Part shown: one piece after another, positions 29,934 through 40,007 of the stretch
How the letters are laid out: each line of letters opens with the position of its first letter
How positions within the stretch are numbered: position 1 is the first letter of the stretch
NCBI GenBank assembly: GCA_947176375.1
Contig: CAMWQM010000003.1
Location: 86,899-150,898 of the forward strand
Source of the DNA: an uncultured Helicobacteraceae bacterium
GTDB lineage: Bacteria > Campylobacterota > Campylobacteria > Campylobacterales > Helicobacteraceae
Length of the DNA: 64,000 nucleotides
Reading direction: 5' to 3'
The notes under the pieces: model-generated
Databases searched by the model: none
Told to the model about the DNA's origin: nothing
What the model saw: the letters and a program-made list of their open reading frames with translations, nothing else
Position numbers and translations under genes: made by a program

Positions 29934-30560
29934 ATGAATGCGTTTAAAGAGGGCTTGAAGCTTGGCTTTATGTTTCAGTTTATTATTGGTCCTATTTGCT
30001 TTTTTCTTCTTCAAGTTTCTATTAAAGATGGTTTTATAGTTGCATTATGGGGAAGCATAGGTGTTAGTATTGGTGATGGAATCTTTATTATTCTAGCAAT
30101 TCTTGGGCTTGGCACAATCTTTGAGAAATTCCAAAAACTAAAGCAAATAAGCTGTTTTATAGGAATGCTGATTTTATCTCTCTATGGACTTTATATAATC
30201 TTTGGTGCTTTAATGCAAGACTTCGGCACTAAAGAGACACTAAAAGTCTCACTCCATAGCTTTAAGGCGTTATTTTATGGATTAATTATAACCCTCTCAA
30301 ATCCTATTACCATACTTTATTGGAGTAGTAGCTTTGCAATAAATCTCGCCTCAAGGAAAGAGAAAGGTAGTAAAAAAGAAATATATTTATTAGGATTTGG
30401 GGCATTTATCACAACGCCTATATTTTTAATTGTGTGGGTTGGCTTTGGTGCGTATTTTGGAAAGCTAATCCCACAAAGTTTTATGCCCTACATTCAAGGC
30501 TCTATTGGTGTATTACTTATTTATTATGGGATAAAAACCTATTTGAAAGTTAGAAAATAA
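29934..30560 (+). CDS. LysE/RhtB-family amino-acid exporter
   Basis: A 208-residue membrane protein with six predicted helices. The N-terminal FKEGLKLGFMFQFIIGPICF corresponds to the family's conserved Gly-Pro region, and YGLIITLSNPITILYW matches the usual NPK/NPI segment. The open frame extends 40 codons further upstream, but those codons run through the terminator hairpin. ATG 29934, after ATTAGG, gives the normal family length. The exported substrate is unknown. Confidence 0.82.
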   Translation: MNAFKEGLKLGFMFQFIIGPICFFLLQVSIKDGFIVALWGSIGVSIGDGIFIILAILGLGTIFEKFQKLKQISCFIGMLILSLYGLYIIFGALMQDFGTKETLKVSLHSFKALFYGLIITLSNPITILYWSSSFAINLASRKEKGSKKEIYLLGFGAFITTPIFLIVWVGFGAYFGKLIPQSFMPYIQGSIGVLLIYYGIKTYLKVRK

Positions 30561-30980
30561 AGTTTTTTAAAGATAAATTTTAATATTACATTTAAATAAA
30601 AGCTTTATTGCAGGGTATTTTAATGAAAATAAATTAAAAAAAGATAAGGGTGAAAGTGACTTAAAGCTAGATTTTTATGCTATCACACAGCTACCATAAA
30701 TAAAATATATCAAAATAATTCCAAAAATTTTGATTTTAATCTTTAGCACAAATGAGGTGGATAGAAAATAGCAAGCAGGGATTGAAAAAATAGGCAAATG
30801 ATTGAGGAATTAATGGGGACAATAGGTTATAAAGGTTCTATAAGTTTATCTTATGTTAATTTTTGGCTACTTGTGATTTCATTTATAAGCTTAATATCTT
30901 GCATTTTGTTAAATTTAATATTGATTTAATCAAAAAACTGGCACAATCCCAAATTTAATTTTAATTTTAAGGAAAAATAA
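30561..30980. other. Intergenic stretch with two protein-like relics
   Basis: Two frames have coding flavour but no recognised family. One, about 30598-30700 on the plus strand, reads FIAGYFNENKLKKDKGESD and then LDFYAITQLP before a stop, without a start. The second is a 43-codon ORF at 30798-30929, listed separately. Together they suggest remains of a decayed gene. An ordinary promoter for rpsT presumably lies at the right end. Confidence 0.3.
30798..30929 (+). CDS. Possible small membrane protein or gene remnant (43 aa)
   Basis: ATG 30798 to TAA 30927-30929. The first 20 residues are mixed (MIEELMGTIGYKGS) and the last 22 are one hydrophobic helix (FWLLVISFISLISCILLNLI). There is no good ribosome binding site, so expression is doubtful. 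It could equally be the C-terminal relic of a membrane protein. I do not recognise it. Confidence 0.25.
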   Translation: MIEELMGTIGYKGSISLSYVNFWLLVISFISLISCILLNLILI

Positions 30981-31250
30981 ATGGCAAACCACAAGTCAGC
31001 TGAAAAGAGAATACGCCAAACTTTAAAAAGAACACAAAGAAATAGATTCTACAAAACTAGAATAAAAAATATTATCAAAGCAGTTAGAGAAGCAATCTCT
31101 AGTAATGATGTAGCTAAAGCAAATGATGCTTTAAAAATTGCAAATAAAGATTTGCATAAATTTGTAAGCAAAGGAATATTAACTAAAAATACAGCAGCAA
31201 GGAAAGTCTCAAGACTAAATCAAAGTGTAAAGAAATTAGCACAAGCTTAA
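30981..31250 (+). CDS. rpsT: 30S ribosomal protein S20
   Basis: A basic 89-residue protein that binds 16S r[24 protein letters not shown] and the C-terminal [18 protein letters not shown] are diagnostic. AAGGAAA precedes the ATG. prfA follows after 29 bp; the rpsT-prfA pair is also found in H. pylori. Confidence 0.97.
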   Translation: MANHKSAEKRIRQTLKRTQRNRFYKTRIKNIIKAVREAISSNDVAKANDALKIANKDLHKFVSKGILTKNTAARKVSRLNQSVKKLAQA

Positions 31251-31279
31251 TAATTATCCATATTTTAGGGCATTTTTAA

Positions 31280-32335
31280 ATGATTGTTGATAAATTATCG
31301 CCTTTGATTAAAAGATATGATGATATAACTTTAGAGTTGCTTAAACCTGAGGTTTTAAGTGACATTAAGCTTTTAAGTAAGCTCACAAAAGAGCAGAGTG
31401 ATTTAGAGGAATTAGCAATAAAGTCTAAAGAATATTTGCATACTCTAAAATCAATAGATGAAAATAAACTTCTCCTAGATGACAAGGAATTAGGTGAATT
31501 AGCAAAAGATGAGCTAAAAGTTTTAGAATCTAATAAAAACTCACTTGAAGAAGAAATAAAAATTCTTTTAATCCCAAAAGACCCAAATAATGATAAAAAT
31601 GTTTATCTTGAGATTCGAGCAGGAACAGGTGGTGATGAGGCTGGAATCTTTGTTGGAGATTTGTTTAAAGCTTATTGTAGATATGCGGATTCTAAAAATT
31701 GGAAAGTTGAGATTATTAGCTCAAATGAAAGCAATGCAGGTGGCTACAAAGAAATAATCTCACTTATAAAGGGCAAAGAAGTTTATTCAAGGCTAAAATA
31801 TGAGGGTGGAACACACAGAGTGCAAAGAGTGCCAAATACCGAATCTCAAGGTAGAATCCATACTTCAGCAGTAACTGTTGCAATAATGCCAGAAGTAGAA
31901 GATGTGGAAGTTAATATCAATCCAAATGATTTGAAAATCGATGTATTTCGCTCAGGCGGACATGGAGGACAGAGTGTTAATACCACAGACTCCGCTGTGC
32001 GTGTAATGCATATACCTACAGGTATTAGTGTATCAATTCAAGATGAGAAATCACAACACAAAAATAAAGACAAAGCACTAAAAATCCTAAAAGCAAGGCT
32101 CTATGAAATAGAAATGGAATCTAAAATGGCACAAGAGGGACAAAGCCGAAAAGAGCAGGTTGGTAGTGGTGATAGAAGTGAGCGGATCCGGACTTATAAT
32201 TATCCACAAAATCGTCTAACAGACCACAGGGCAGGCATTACACTATATAGCTTGGAAGAGATTATGCTCTCTGGCAATCTTGATTTAGTGATTAACCCAT
32301 TGCTTGCGACAATGCAAAGCCAAAGTATGCAGTGA
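31280..32335 (+). CDS. prfA: Peptide chain release factor 1
   Basis: RF1 reads UAA and UAG stop codons. The 351-residue protein contains the peptidyl-tRNA hydrolysis motif GGQ in [18 protein letters not shown] and the domain with the stop-codon-reading segment. The N-terminal helical domain and the C-terminal [16 protein letters not shown] are normal. It is likely co-transcribed with rpsT. Confidence 0.97.
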   Translation: MIVDKLSPLIKRYDDITLELLKPEVLSDIKLLSKLTKEQSDLEELAIKSKEYLHTLKSIDENKLLLDDKELGELAKDELKVLESNKNSLEEEIKILLIPKDPNNDKNVYLEIRAGTGGDEAGIFVGDLFKAYCRYADSKNWKVEIISSNESNAGGYKEIISLIKGKEVYSRLKYEGGTHRVQRVPNTESQGRIHTSAVTVAIMPEVEDVEVNINPNDLKIDVFRSGGHGGQSVNTTDSAVRVMHIPTGISVSIQDEKSQHKNKDKALKILKARLYEIEMESKMAQEGQSRKEQVGSGDRSERIRTYNYPQNRLTDHRAGITLYSLEEIMLSGNLDLVINPLLATMQSQSMQ

Positions 32336-33045
32336 AAAATAATTGCGGTTTTAAATAATTTAGTTTTTTATTTTTTAAACAGAATCCTTGTAGAAATTCC
32401 ATAAATTATTTAAAATAAAATATCCAAAGTAGAATTAAAGGATATTTTAACCATATAAATTTTTATTTGCCCTATGCATTAAATTGTCAAAATGACAGCC
32501 ATTTGGTAGAAAAATAAAAATGAATAATAAAAAATCAAAATAAGATTTTTTAAATTTTTTAAAATCCTCACTTAAAGGATTTCTTTAAAGTTTTGGCTTT
32601 CTCAACACATATTTTATTTTTAATGATTAATATTTTTAAAATAAGAATTTTTACCAAAGAAGCAAAAATATAAAAAAGTAGAATCTTTTAAAGAAATATT
32701 TTTAGGAATTTGCAAAAATGAGCATTTTATAGCAATTAAAATAAAGTGGAATCATTTTGCGTATTCTCTATTATTGTATTTACTTGAAAGATAAAAGATT
32801 CTAAAAATTATATTTATTAAACATAATTAAATGCAAAGCTGTAGTGTGCAATAAATAATTTATAATCCATAGAATCTTTAATTCTTTGCCATATTTTGAT
32901 GTAGAATCCACATTTAATAAATAATACAATCTTCAAGTATTTAATAATCTAAAAATCCAAAATATAGCTATTTTAGACTATAATTTTAAAATTTTTATAA
33001 TTTAATGCTAATATTTACAAAAAGCAGGAGTTTTAAAAAAATAAA
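32336..33045. other. Gene-free AT-rich stretch
   Basis: No reading frame or RNA gene can be supported in these 710 bp. Several runs of A and T and scattered AGAATC words are present. A possible AT-rich hairpin near 32545-32600 (AGGATTT arms) may end the prfA message, but it is not convincing enough to mark. Confidence 0.5.
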
Positions 33046-33549
33046 TTGTGGAATCTTAAAATAAATAAAAAAATCTACTTATTATTTATATTTCAAATAT
33101 TGATGTGTGAGATTTTGGCTCTAGAGCCAAAATATTTGCTAAATAGTTATTATAATCCTAATCGCCTTGTTTTTAGACTACACAAAAATAGTTTTGAATG
33201 CTCTATGCTTGGTATCGTAGTTCCATTTTATGGAAATGCAAATCAATGCTTAAATCCAAATTTCAAAAAAATGAGCCATTTGAGTATAGGCTATATGCAA
33301 AATAATCTTGATTTAGAGCAATTATATGGCGTAAATATTGTAAATGGATTTTGTATCGTGAGTTATAGAAATATAATTTTAAATGAAAAAATAGTCAAAG
33401 ATGGCTATGCTGTGGTGAATAAAAATGGTGTAAATGATGGTGAGTTTTTAGATCGATTGCTAGAATTGCAAAATATTGCTATGAAAAATAGATTTGGACT
33501 ATGGAATAGCTTTTATAGCGATATGGAGTGCCTTAAGGATAGTTATTAG
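33046..33549 (+). CDS. Divergent staphylococcal-nuclease-like secreted protein
   Basis: The 167-residue protein has a signal-peptide-like N-terminus (KKIYLLFIFQILMCEILA). Its C-terminal half resembles the end of SNase domains: IVKDGYAVVNKNG and MKNRFGLWN match the usual LVREGYA and RGLW blocks. The Arg/Asp/Glu catalytic set is not obvious, so nuclease activity is uncertain. The only in-frame start is TTG 33046; the AGGAG upstream is 15 nt away, longer than normal. The stop TAA at 33034 excludes earlier starts. Confidence 0.55.
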   Translation: MWNLKINKKIYLLFIFQILMCEILALEPKYLLNSYYNPNRLVFRLHKNSFECSMLGIVVPFYGNANQCLNPNFKKMSHLSIGYMQNNLDLEQLYGVNIVNGFCIVSYRNIILNEKIVKDGYAVVNKNGVNDGEFLDRLLELQNIAMKNRFGLWNSFYSDMECLKDSY

Positions 33550-33625
33550 CGTTTTATTGACATTGTTAGAGTTTAAATTGTAGAATCCATACTTCAAATT
33601 TTTTAAAAAATCAAGGAGAAAAAGA

Positions 33626-34438
33626 ATGAAAAAAATTTTAATGGCACTTAGTCTAGCTGCTATTTTTGCATCTAGCGTTAATGCAGAGGTTTATGCAGTC
33701 GTTGATGGTGAGGAAATCACTGATAAGGATATGTTATTTTTACAGCAAGCTATGCCAAATGTGGATTTTAATGCTCTTCCACAAGATATGAAAGACAAAG
33801 CAATTGACCAAGCAATAGAGAGAAAAATTCTAATGAAAGAAGCAAAAAAAGATAAACTAGAAGACACCAAAGAATATAAAGAAGCTTTAGCAGAATTTGA
33901 GCAAACTATGGTATTAGAATTGTGGATGAGAAAACAGCTTGAAGCTATGAAAGTCTCTGAAAGTGAGAGCAAAAAATACTACAATGAAAATAAAGACAAA
34001 ATGGTTATTCCAGAGAGTGCTAATGCAAGACATATTTTGGTAAAAACTGAAAAAGAAGCAAAAGATATTATTAAAGATTTAGGAAAAGCAGGAAAAGATG
34101 TTGAGAATAAATTTATAGAATTAGCAAAAGCTAAATCAACTGACCCAAGCGCTGCAAATGGTGGAGAATTACCACCTTTTGCCAAAGAAGGACAAATGAT
34201 TCCAGAGTTTTCTAAAGCAGCTTTTGCACTAAAGCCAAATACTTATACAAAAACTCCTGTAAAAACTCAATATGGCTATCATATAATCTATCTCAAATCT
34301 ATCACTCCAAAAGGTGTAGTTAAATATGAAGAGATAAAGCCACGAATCGAGGAAGAATTAAAGTTGGTTAAATTTAGAGATGTTATTGCTAAAAAAGCTC
34401 AAGATTTAAAAAAGAAAGCAAAAATAGAGAAAAAATAA
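33626..34438 (+). CDS. Periplasmic parvulin-type peptidyl-prolyl isomerase (PEB4/HP0175-like)
   Basis: A secreted chaperone/isomerase of 270 residues. The signal peptide is MKKILMALSLAAIFASSVNA. A SurA-like helical N-terminal domain follows, then the rotamase domain (ARHILVKTEKEAKDI, DPSAANGGELPPF, TQYGYHIIYL). Homologues in Campylobacter (PEB4) and H. pylori (HP0175) assist outer-membrane protein folding. It is followed by fba and efp, the same order as HP0175-HP0177. AAGGAGA precedes the ATG. Confidence 0.94.
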   Translation: MKKILMALSLAAIFASSVNAEVYAVVDGEEITDKDMLFLQQAMPNVDFNALPQDMKDKAIDQAIERKILMKEAKKDKLEDTKEYKEALAEFEQTMVLELWMRKQLEAMKVSESESKKYYNENKDKMVIPESANARHILVKTEKEAKDIIKDLGKAGKDVENKFIELAKAKSTDPSAANGGELPPFAKEGQMIPEFSKAAFALKPNTYTKTPVKTQYGYHIIYLKSITPKGVVKYEEIKPRIEEELKLVKFRDVIAKKAQDLKKKAKIEKK

Positions 34439-34450
34439 GGAATCTATAAG

Positions 34451-35374
34451 ATGTTAGTTTCAGGCAATGAAATACTCCTCAAAGCACATAAGGAGTATTA
34501 CGGCGTGGGAGCATTTAATTTCGTAAATTACGAAATGATTAGCTCGATATTTGAAGCAGCAAATGAAGCGAATGCGCCTATTATAGTTCAAGCAAGTGAG
34601 GGAGCTATTAAATATCTAGGTATTGAGATGGTTGTTGGTATGACAAAGATTCTATCTAATAAATATCCACATATACCTGTAGCATTGCATTTAGACCATG
34701 GGACTACTTTTGAATCTTGTAAGAGTGCAGTAGAAGCTGGATTTACATCTGTGATGATTGATGCTTCTCATCATCCATTCGAGGAAAATTTAGAGATAAC
34801 TTCAAAAGTTGTTGAAATGGCACACCAAAGAGGAGTGAGTGTAGAAGCAGAGCTTGGTAGATTAATGGGGATTGAGGACAATATTTCTGTTAGTGAAAAA
34901 GATGCTGTTTTAATCAACCCAGATGAAGCAGAAAAATTTGTCAAAGAAAGCAAGGTTGATTTTCTAGCCCCTGCTATCGGTACAAGTCATGGTGCTTTTA
35001 AATTCAAAGGTGAGCCGAAGCTTGACTTTGAGCGTCTGCAAGAGGTAAAGAAAAGGACAAATATTCCTCTAGTTTTACATGGTGCAAGTGCTATACCAGA
35101 TTATATAAAAGAAGCTTTTTTATCCACAGGTGGAGATTTAAAAGGTAGCAAAGGTGTGCCTTTTTCATTCCTCCAAGAGGCAGTAAAAGGTGGGATTAAT
35201 AAGATTAATACTGATACGGATTTAAGAATAGCATTTATTGCTGAGGTGCGAAGAGTTGCAAATAGTGATAATACACAATTTGATTTAAGGAAGTTTTTTT
35301 CTCCTGGCAAAGAAGCATTAAGAAAGTTGATAGTAGAGAGAATTAAGATTCTAGGTAGTGAAAATAAGATTTAA
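34451..35374 (+). CDS. fba: Class II fructose-1,6-bisphosphate aldolase
   Basis: This zinc aldolase cleaves or forms fructose-1,6-bisphosphate. The 307-residue protein shows the class II signatures: HLDHGTTFESCKSAVEAG with zinc-ligand His, MIDASHHPFEENL, VEAELGRLMGIED with the catalytic Glu region, and LVLHGASAIP. It is 12 bp after the PPIase gene and 12 bp before efp. Confidence 0.97.
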   Translation: MLVSGNEILLKAHKEYYGVGAFNFVNYEMISSIFEAANEANAPIIVQASEGAIKYLGIEMVVGMTKILSNKYPHIPVALHLDHGTTFESCKSAVEAGFTSVMIDASHHPFEENLEITSKVVEMAHQRGVSVEAELGRLMGIEDNISVSEKDAVLINPDEAEKFVKESKVDFLAPAIGTSHGAFKFKGEPKLDFERLQEVKKRTNIPLVLHGASAIPDYIKEAFLSTGGDLKGSKGVPFSFLQEAVKGGINKINTDTDLRIAFIAEVRRVANSDNTQFDLRKFFSPGKEALRKLIVERIKILGSENKI

Positions 35375-35386
35375 TTAGGAGAGATA

Positions 35387-35950
35387 ATGGCAATAGGAAT
35401 GAGCGAATTAAAAAAGGGCTTAAAAATAGAAATTGATGGAATTCCTTATAGAATCACCGAGTATCAACATGTAAAGCCTGGTAAAGGTCCAGCATTTGTT
35501 AGAGCAAAGATTAAATCTTTTCTTGATGGAAAAGTGATTGAAAAGACTTTTCACGCAGGAGATAAATGCGAAGAGCCGAATCTAGAAGAAAAAGATATGC
35601 AGTATTTATACCACGATGGCGATTATTATCAGTTTATGGATAGCACCACTTATGAGCAGATTGCATTGAGTAGTAATCAAGTAGGTGATGTTTCAAAATG
35701 GCTTAAAGATGGGCTCCATGTATCAGTGCTATTTCATAATGGTATGGCAATTTCTGTTGATGTGCCACAAGTAATAGAGCTTAAAATCATAGAAACTGCA
35801 CCAAACTTTAAAGGTGATACAAGTAGTGGTGGTAAAAAACCAGCTACTTTGGAAACAGGCGCAGTGGTGCAGATTCCATTTCATGTGCTAGAGGGCGAAG
35901 TGATTAAGGTTAATACCGAGAGCGGAGAATATTTAGAAAAAGCAAAATAA
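35387..35950 (+). CDS. efp: Translation elongation factor P
   Basis: EF-P relieves ribosome stalling at polyproline. The 187 residues form three beta-barrel domains. The tip loop reads [16 protein letters not shown], with Lys at the position that many species modify. The C-terminal signature is [29 protein letters not shown] is its ribosome binding site, and it ends the PPIase-fba-efp operon. Confidence 0.97.
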   Translation: MAIGMSELKKGLKIEIDGIPYRITEYQHVKPGKGPAFVRAKIKSFLDGKVIEKTFHAGDKCEEPNLEEKDMQYLYHDGDYYQFMDSTTYEQIALSSNQVGDVSKWLKDGLHVSVLFHNGMAISVDVPQVIELKIIETAPNFKGDTSSGGKKPATLETGAVVQIPFHVLEGEVIKVNTESGEYLEKAK

Positions 35951-35962
35951 TTAATATTTTTA

Positions 35963-35978
35963 CCCCCCCCTTTTTTTT
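35963..35978. repeat. C8-T8 homopolymer tract
   Basis: Eight C followed by eight T, 13 bp after the efp stop codon. Tracts of this type are slippage-prone in Helicobacter, but this one is in no reading frame and lies about 580 bp from the next start, so an effect on expression is speculative. Confidence 0.8.
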
Positions 35979-36000
35979 CAAACCCAAAGATTTAAAACCA

Positions 36001-36025
36001 AAGATAGATTCTATAAATCTATCTT
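36001..36025 (+). terminator. Terminator-like hairpin downstream of efp
   Basis: Perfect 10-bp inverted repeat (AAGATAGATT / AATCTATCTT) with the 5-nt loop CTATA. There is no strong T run after it, so it is a weak candidate for the end of the PPIase-fba-efp message. Confidence 0.5.
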
Positions 36026-36557
36026 AGTATTAATGTTGTATCAAGATTCTTTATATTTGGCAAAAGAGATCTGAAGACTTTTTATCTGTTATCTATAAAA
36101 TCTACTCTAAAGTAATTTAAACTTTATTTTGTAGTTTTGAAATTTGCTTCAATGTTATTTTTATTTCAAGTAAGAGTTTAGCTAGATTCCCATAGTTTTT
36201 ACACTAGAATCTAAAAATAACCTTTATTTATAAAAAATCTTTTTAGTTTAGATTCCATAAATCAAAATATATCTTGCAAGTTAGAATCTTAAAGAATCCT
36301 AATAAAAGCAAAATTCTAATATTTCAAGATAAGGTTTTTACAGCCTTATTAAAAATATTTAGTTCCATAAACTTAAAATATTTTTATAAAATTATTAATT
36401 TTTAAATTAGTGATAAATTAGCAATATATGCAAATATTGTAATGATTAAAAAATATTTTTGGAACTTTAAAGATAGTTTTATATTAAATGTTTTATAGTT
36501 TAAAATTACTTTAAGAAACTTAACCCTTAGAGTTTTTAATCAAACAAAAGGATAAAA

Positions 36558-37997
36558 ATGAAAACTTTAATACCCATAGTTTTATTAGCAAGTTTTAGCG
36601 GACTGCTGGCAGAAGAAGGTAAAGACTTTTTTAGTGTGAGTGGAAGTCTAGGCTCGTTTACTAAAGCTGGAGTAAATAGAAGTAAGATAAATACAGAAAA
36701 AGGAATCTACCCGACTGATAGCTTTTCTACGCTATTTGGTGAGGTGAATACGAAATATAATTTTTTAACATTTATTGATAGTGATTATATTAATAGACTT
36801 AGTCTTGGATTAGGACTTAGTGCTGGAACGCTAACTTGGGATTCAACACGAAATGATGGTAAAACTTGGACTGGAAATGGACTAACAAGTGGAAGTGGAT
36901 TAAATAATAACTATGTTGGTGGTTGGGGGGGCTACTTTGCAGACAGAGCATATTATTATCAAGATAATCGCAATTTTATGGTGCAAAATGCTTATTTGGA
37001 TTTAGGAACAAAGTATTTTGACTTTAAAGGTGGGCGATATGAATCTACTATGGATTATTTTAGTGGCTATACACAAGGCTTTGAAGCAAACATCCACTTT
37101 AAATATGGTATAAAGGCGAATAATGAAGCAAAAATTTGGTGGTTTAGTAGTTATGGCAGAGCATTTGCATATTCAGAATGGTTTTTAGATTTCTATGCTC
37201 CAAAAAGCACACTAAAAGATAATGGCAAGAGAGAAAATTATGGAATCCACGCAGGTGGGATTGATATAAATTATGGTGAATTTGCCGAATTTGGAAGCTA
37301 TAAAGATGGTGAGAATCTTTTAGTGCGTCCATTTGTGTATTTTTATCCAGGGCTCTATGAAGCTCCTGGCTTAAAGATTGATTATCAAAAATATTTTGGC
37401 AATGGTTATGGAGTAGGATTTACATTACAGGGCTTTGGTTTGCATGTAAGAGATAAATTTACGACAGCTTATGATATAAACAATAAGCGTTATGATGAAA
37501 AAATAGATAGATGGAGTGGAAATATTAATGCAATATTAAAAGCTTATTTATTTGAATATAACTTAAGACTTGGATATTACCATAATATCGGTTCGGCTAA
37601 CTCTCACTTTGGAACTTATGGCAATCCGCTTGGCTTTGATTTTTGGACTGCAAGTGTATACGATATAGGAGCAAGCATTAGCGATGTGATTAATAGAAAT
37701 GCAAAAACCATCTATCTTTCAGGTGGCGGTGATTATAATTTGGAATATGGCAAATTTGCTTGGGAAATTTTAGGTAGAGTTACACGAAGCCCACGAAGTG
37801 ATGAGGAGAGTATTGCATTAAGTTTAAGTCATTTATTTAGTAATAATATTAAGCTAGGATTAAAGCTAGAGTGGTTTAGAGACACTACAAAGGTAGGATA
37901 TAATCCTGGAGCAACATTACCTAGCTCTAATGCTATAATTTCAAAACGCACAGACGACAGAAGCCACGCATTTATTACATTTGATTATTTCTTCTAA
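36558..37997 (+). CDS. Hof-like outer-membrane beta-barrel protein
   Basis: The 479-residue protein starts with a signal peptide (MKTLIPIVLLASFSGLLA, cut before EEG). A barrel follows with a Gly/Trp-rich extracellular loop near residues 95-125 and strands such as YLDLGTKYFDFKGGRYES. It ends in FDYFF with a terminal Phe. GGRYESTMDYFSGYTQGFE is typical of the Helicobacter Hof/Opr group. A run of seven G (in the codons for WGG) sits in the coding region. It is monocistronic, with a terminator directly after it. Confidence 0.8.
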   Translation: MKTLIPIVLLASFSGLLAEEGKDFFSVSGSLGSFTKAGVNRSKINTEKGIYPTDSFSTLFGEVNTKYNFLTFIDSDYINRLSLGLGLSAGTLTWDSTRNDGKTWTGNGLTSGSGLNNNYVGGWGGYFADRAYYYQDNRNFMVQNAYLDLGTKYFDFKGGRYESTMDYFSGYTQGFEANIHFKYGIKANNEAKIWWFSSYGRAFAYSEWFLDFYAPKSTLKDNGKRENYGIHAGGIDINYGEFAEFGSYKDGENLLVRPFVYFYPGLYEAPGLKIDYQKYFGNGYGVGFTLQGFGLHVRDKFTTAYDINNKRYDEKIDRWSGNINAILKAYLFEYNLRLGYYHNIGSANSHFGTYGNPLGFDFWTASVYDIGASISDVINRNAKTIYLSGGGDYNLEYGKFAWEILGRVTRSPRSDEESIALSLSHLFSNNIKLGLKLEWFRDTTKVGYNPGATLPSSNAIISKRTDDRSHAFITFDYFF

Positions 37998-38001
37998 AAA
38001 A

Positions 38002-38025
38002 TTTTGTAGCTTAAATGCTACAAAA
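38002..38025 (+). terminator. Terminator hairpin after the Hof-like gene
   Basis: Nine-bp perfect stem (TTTTGTAGC / GCTACAAAA) with loop TTAAAT, starting 5 bp after the stop codon. The following sequence is A/T-rich. Confidence 0.75.
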
Positions 38026-38087
38026 TAAAATTTTATACAATTTATGATAGAATCTTTTTTCTCCTAAACACAACTAAAGGCTTTAAA

Positions 38088-40007
38088 ATGGACTTTGAGA
38101 CAAAAATATCAAATACACTAAAATTTCTTTCACTTGATATGATAGAGAGTGCAAATAGTGGACACCCCGGTGTTGCAATGGGACTAGCAGATTTTCTTAC
38201 AATTTTATCAAAACATATCATACTAAACCCAAAAGAACCAAAATGGCTAAATAGAGATAGGCTTGTTTTTAGCGGAGGACACGCAAGTGCATTGATTTAT
38301 AGCTTCTTGCATTTATTTGGATTCGATATAAGTTTGGATGATTTAAAGAGATTTAGAAAGCTAGATTCTAAAACTCCTGGACACCCAGAATATGGGCTAA
38401 CAAGTGGGATAGAAATCACTACTGGACCTTTGGGGCAGGGTGTTGCAAATGCTGTTGGATTCGCAATGGCAGGAAAACTTGGTTCAAATTTGCTAGGAAG
38501 TAATTTGATTAATCATAAAGTCTATTGCTTTTGTGGTGATGGGGATTTAGAGGAGGGCATTAGCTATGAAGCTTGCTCTCTTGCGGGACTTCATCAATTA
38601 AATAATCTAATTTTAATTTATGATAGCAATAATATTACTATTGAAGGAAGCACAAATATTGCATTTAATGAGGATATTAAAAAGCGATTTATCTCTCAAG
38701 GCTTTATTGTAAAAGAGATAGATGGGCATAATTTTGATGAGATAGATACTGCTCTTAATTTAGCCAAAAAATCTAAAAAACCATTTTTAATTATATCAAA
38801 AACTAAAATTGCAAAAGGAGCTTTAGAACTTGAGGGCAGTGCTAAGAGCCACGGAGCACCGCTTGGAGCAGATTTATTAAAAAGAGTAAAAAAGAGCGCA
38901 AAGTGGGAAGAGAGTAACTTTTTCATCCCACAAGATGTAAAAATCGCATTTGAGGGTTTTAGAGAGAGCGGTAATATGCATTATCAAATATGGCAACAAA
39001 AGTTGGAGAAATCTAGCAAAAAAGCCTTGTTAGATGAGCTTTTAAATCCTAGTTTTAATAAAGTAACTTTCCCTAGCTTTAGCAAAGAAAAATTCCCCAA
39101 GGGGCTTGCTACTCGCGTATCAAATGGGGAGATATTAAATGCGATTAGTAGAGCTATGAAAGGCTTTATTGGTGGAAGTGCGGATTTAGCACCATCAAAT
39201 AATACAGCTTTAAAAGATAGTGATAATTTTCCAAATGGAGCAAATTTGCACTTTGGCATAAGGGAGCATTCTATGGGAGCTATTACGAATGCGTTTAGTT
39301 TGTATGGAATCTTCATTCCATTTTGTGCTACATTTTTTGTCTTTAGCGATTATTTAAGCCCATCAATTAGGATTGCAGCAATTTCTCATCTAAAAGTTTA
39401 TTATATTTTTACGCACGATAGTATAGGCGTCGGTGAAGATGGTGCTACTCACCAGCCAATAGAGCATCTTAGCCATTTTAGAGCTATGCCAAACTTAATC
39501 ACTTTTCGTCCAGCTGATGCAAATGAAAATGTGGCTTGTTGGAAAATTGCACTAAGTTTGCAAAATCCTTGTGCATTTATTTTAAGTAGGCAGAATCTTC
39601 CAATTTTAAAATCTAGCACAAATATGGATTGCTCCAAAGGCGCATATATCTTAAAAGATAGCAAAAAAGTAGATGTTATTTTGCTAGCTTCTGGGAGTGA
39701 GGTTTCTTTGGCATTAAATTCTGCAGATCTATTAGAAAAAGATAATATTAATACAAGAGTGATTAGTGCTCCTAGCTATGATTTATTGCTAAAGCAAGAT
39801 AAAGCTTTTTTGGATAAATTGTTTATTCCAAATGTAAAAGTTATCGCACTAGAGGCAAGCAGAGGTTTGGAATGGTATAAATTTGCTAATGTTGTAATAG
39901 GAATGGATGGCTTTGGTGTAAGCGGAAGTGGGAGCGAGGTCTTTAGCAAGTTCGGATTTACTCCTAGTAATATTGCAAAAATTATAAAACAAAATATTAA
40001 GATATAA
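38088..40007 (+). CDS. tkt: Transketolase
   Basis: This thiamine-diphosphate enzyme of the pentose phosphate pathway has 639 residues. Visible motifs are SGHPGVAMGLAD, TTGPLGQGVANAVG, the ThDP-binding GDGDLEEGISYEA through NN, and GIREHSMGA with the catalytic Glu. FTHDSIGVGEDGATHQP is also canonical. Its TAA overlaps the ATG of the next gene (TAATG), indicating coupling. Confidence 0.96.
   Translation: MDFETKISNTLKFLSLDMIESANSGHPGVAMGLADFLTILSKHIILNPKEPKWLNRDRLVFSGGHASALIYSFLHLFGFDISLDDLKRFRKLDSKTPGHPEYGLTSGIEITTGPLGQGVANAVGFAMAGKLGSNLLGSNLINHKVYCFCGDGDLEEGISYEACSLAGLHQLNNLILIYDSNNITIEGSTNIAFNEDIKKRFISQGFIVKEIDGHNFDEIDTALNLAKKSKKPFLIISKTKIAKGALELEGSAKSHGAPLGADLLKRVKKSAKWEESNFFIPQDVKIAFEGFRESGNMHYQIWQQKLEKSSKKALLDELLNPSFNKVTFPSFSKEKFPKGLATRVSNGEILNAISRAMKGFIGGSADLAPSNNTALKDSDNFPNGANLHFGIREHSMGAITNAFSLYGIFIPFCATFFVFSDYLSPSIRIAAISHLKVYYIFTHDSIGVGEDGATHQPIEHLSHFRAMPNLITFRPADANENVACWKIALSLQNPCAFILSRQNLPILKSSTNMDCSKGAYILKDSKKVDVILLASGSEVSLALNSADLLEKDNINTRVISAPSYDLLLKQDKAFLDKLFIPNVKVIALEASRGLEWYKFANVVIGMDGFGVSGSGSEVFSKFGFTPSNIAKIIKQNIKI

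Larger units (their letters stand above)
35951..36557. other. Intergenic region after efp with homopolymer tract and hairpin
   Basis: No gene is visible. It holds a C8-T8 tract and a perfect AT-rich hairpin, both listed separately, and numerous TAGAATCT/GATTCTA words. The right end must contain the promoter of the Hof-like gene. Confidence 0.5.
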
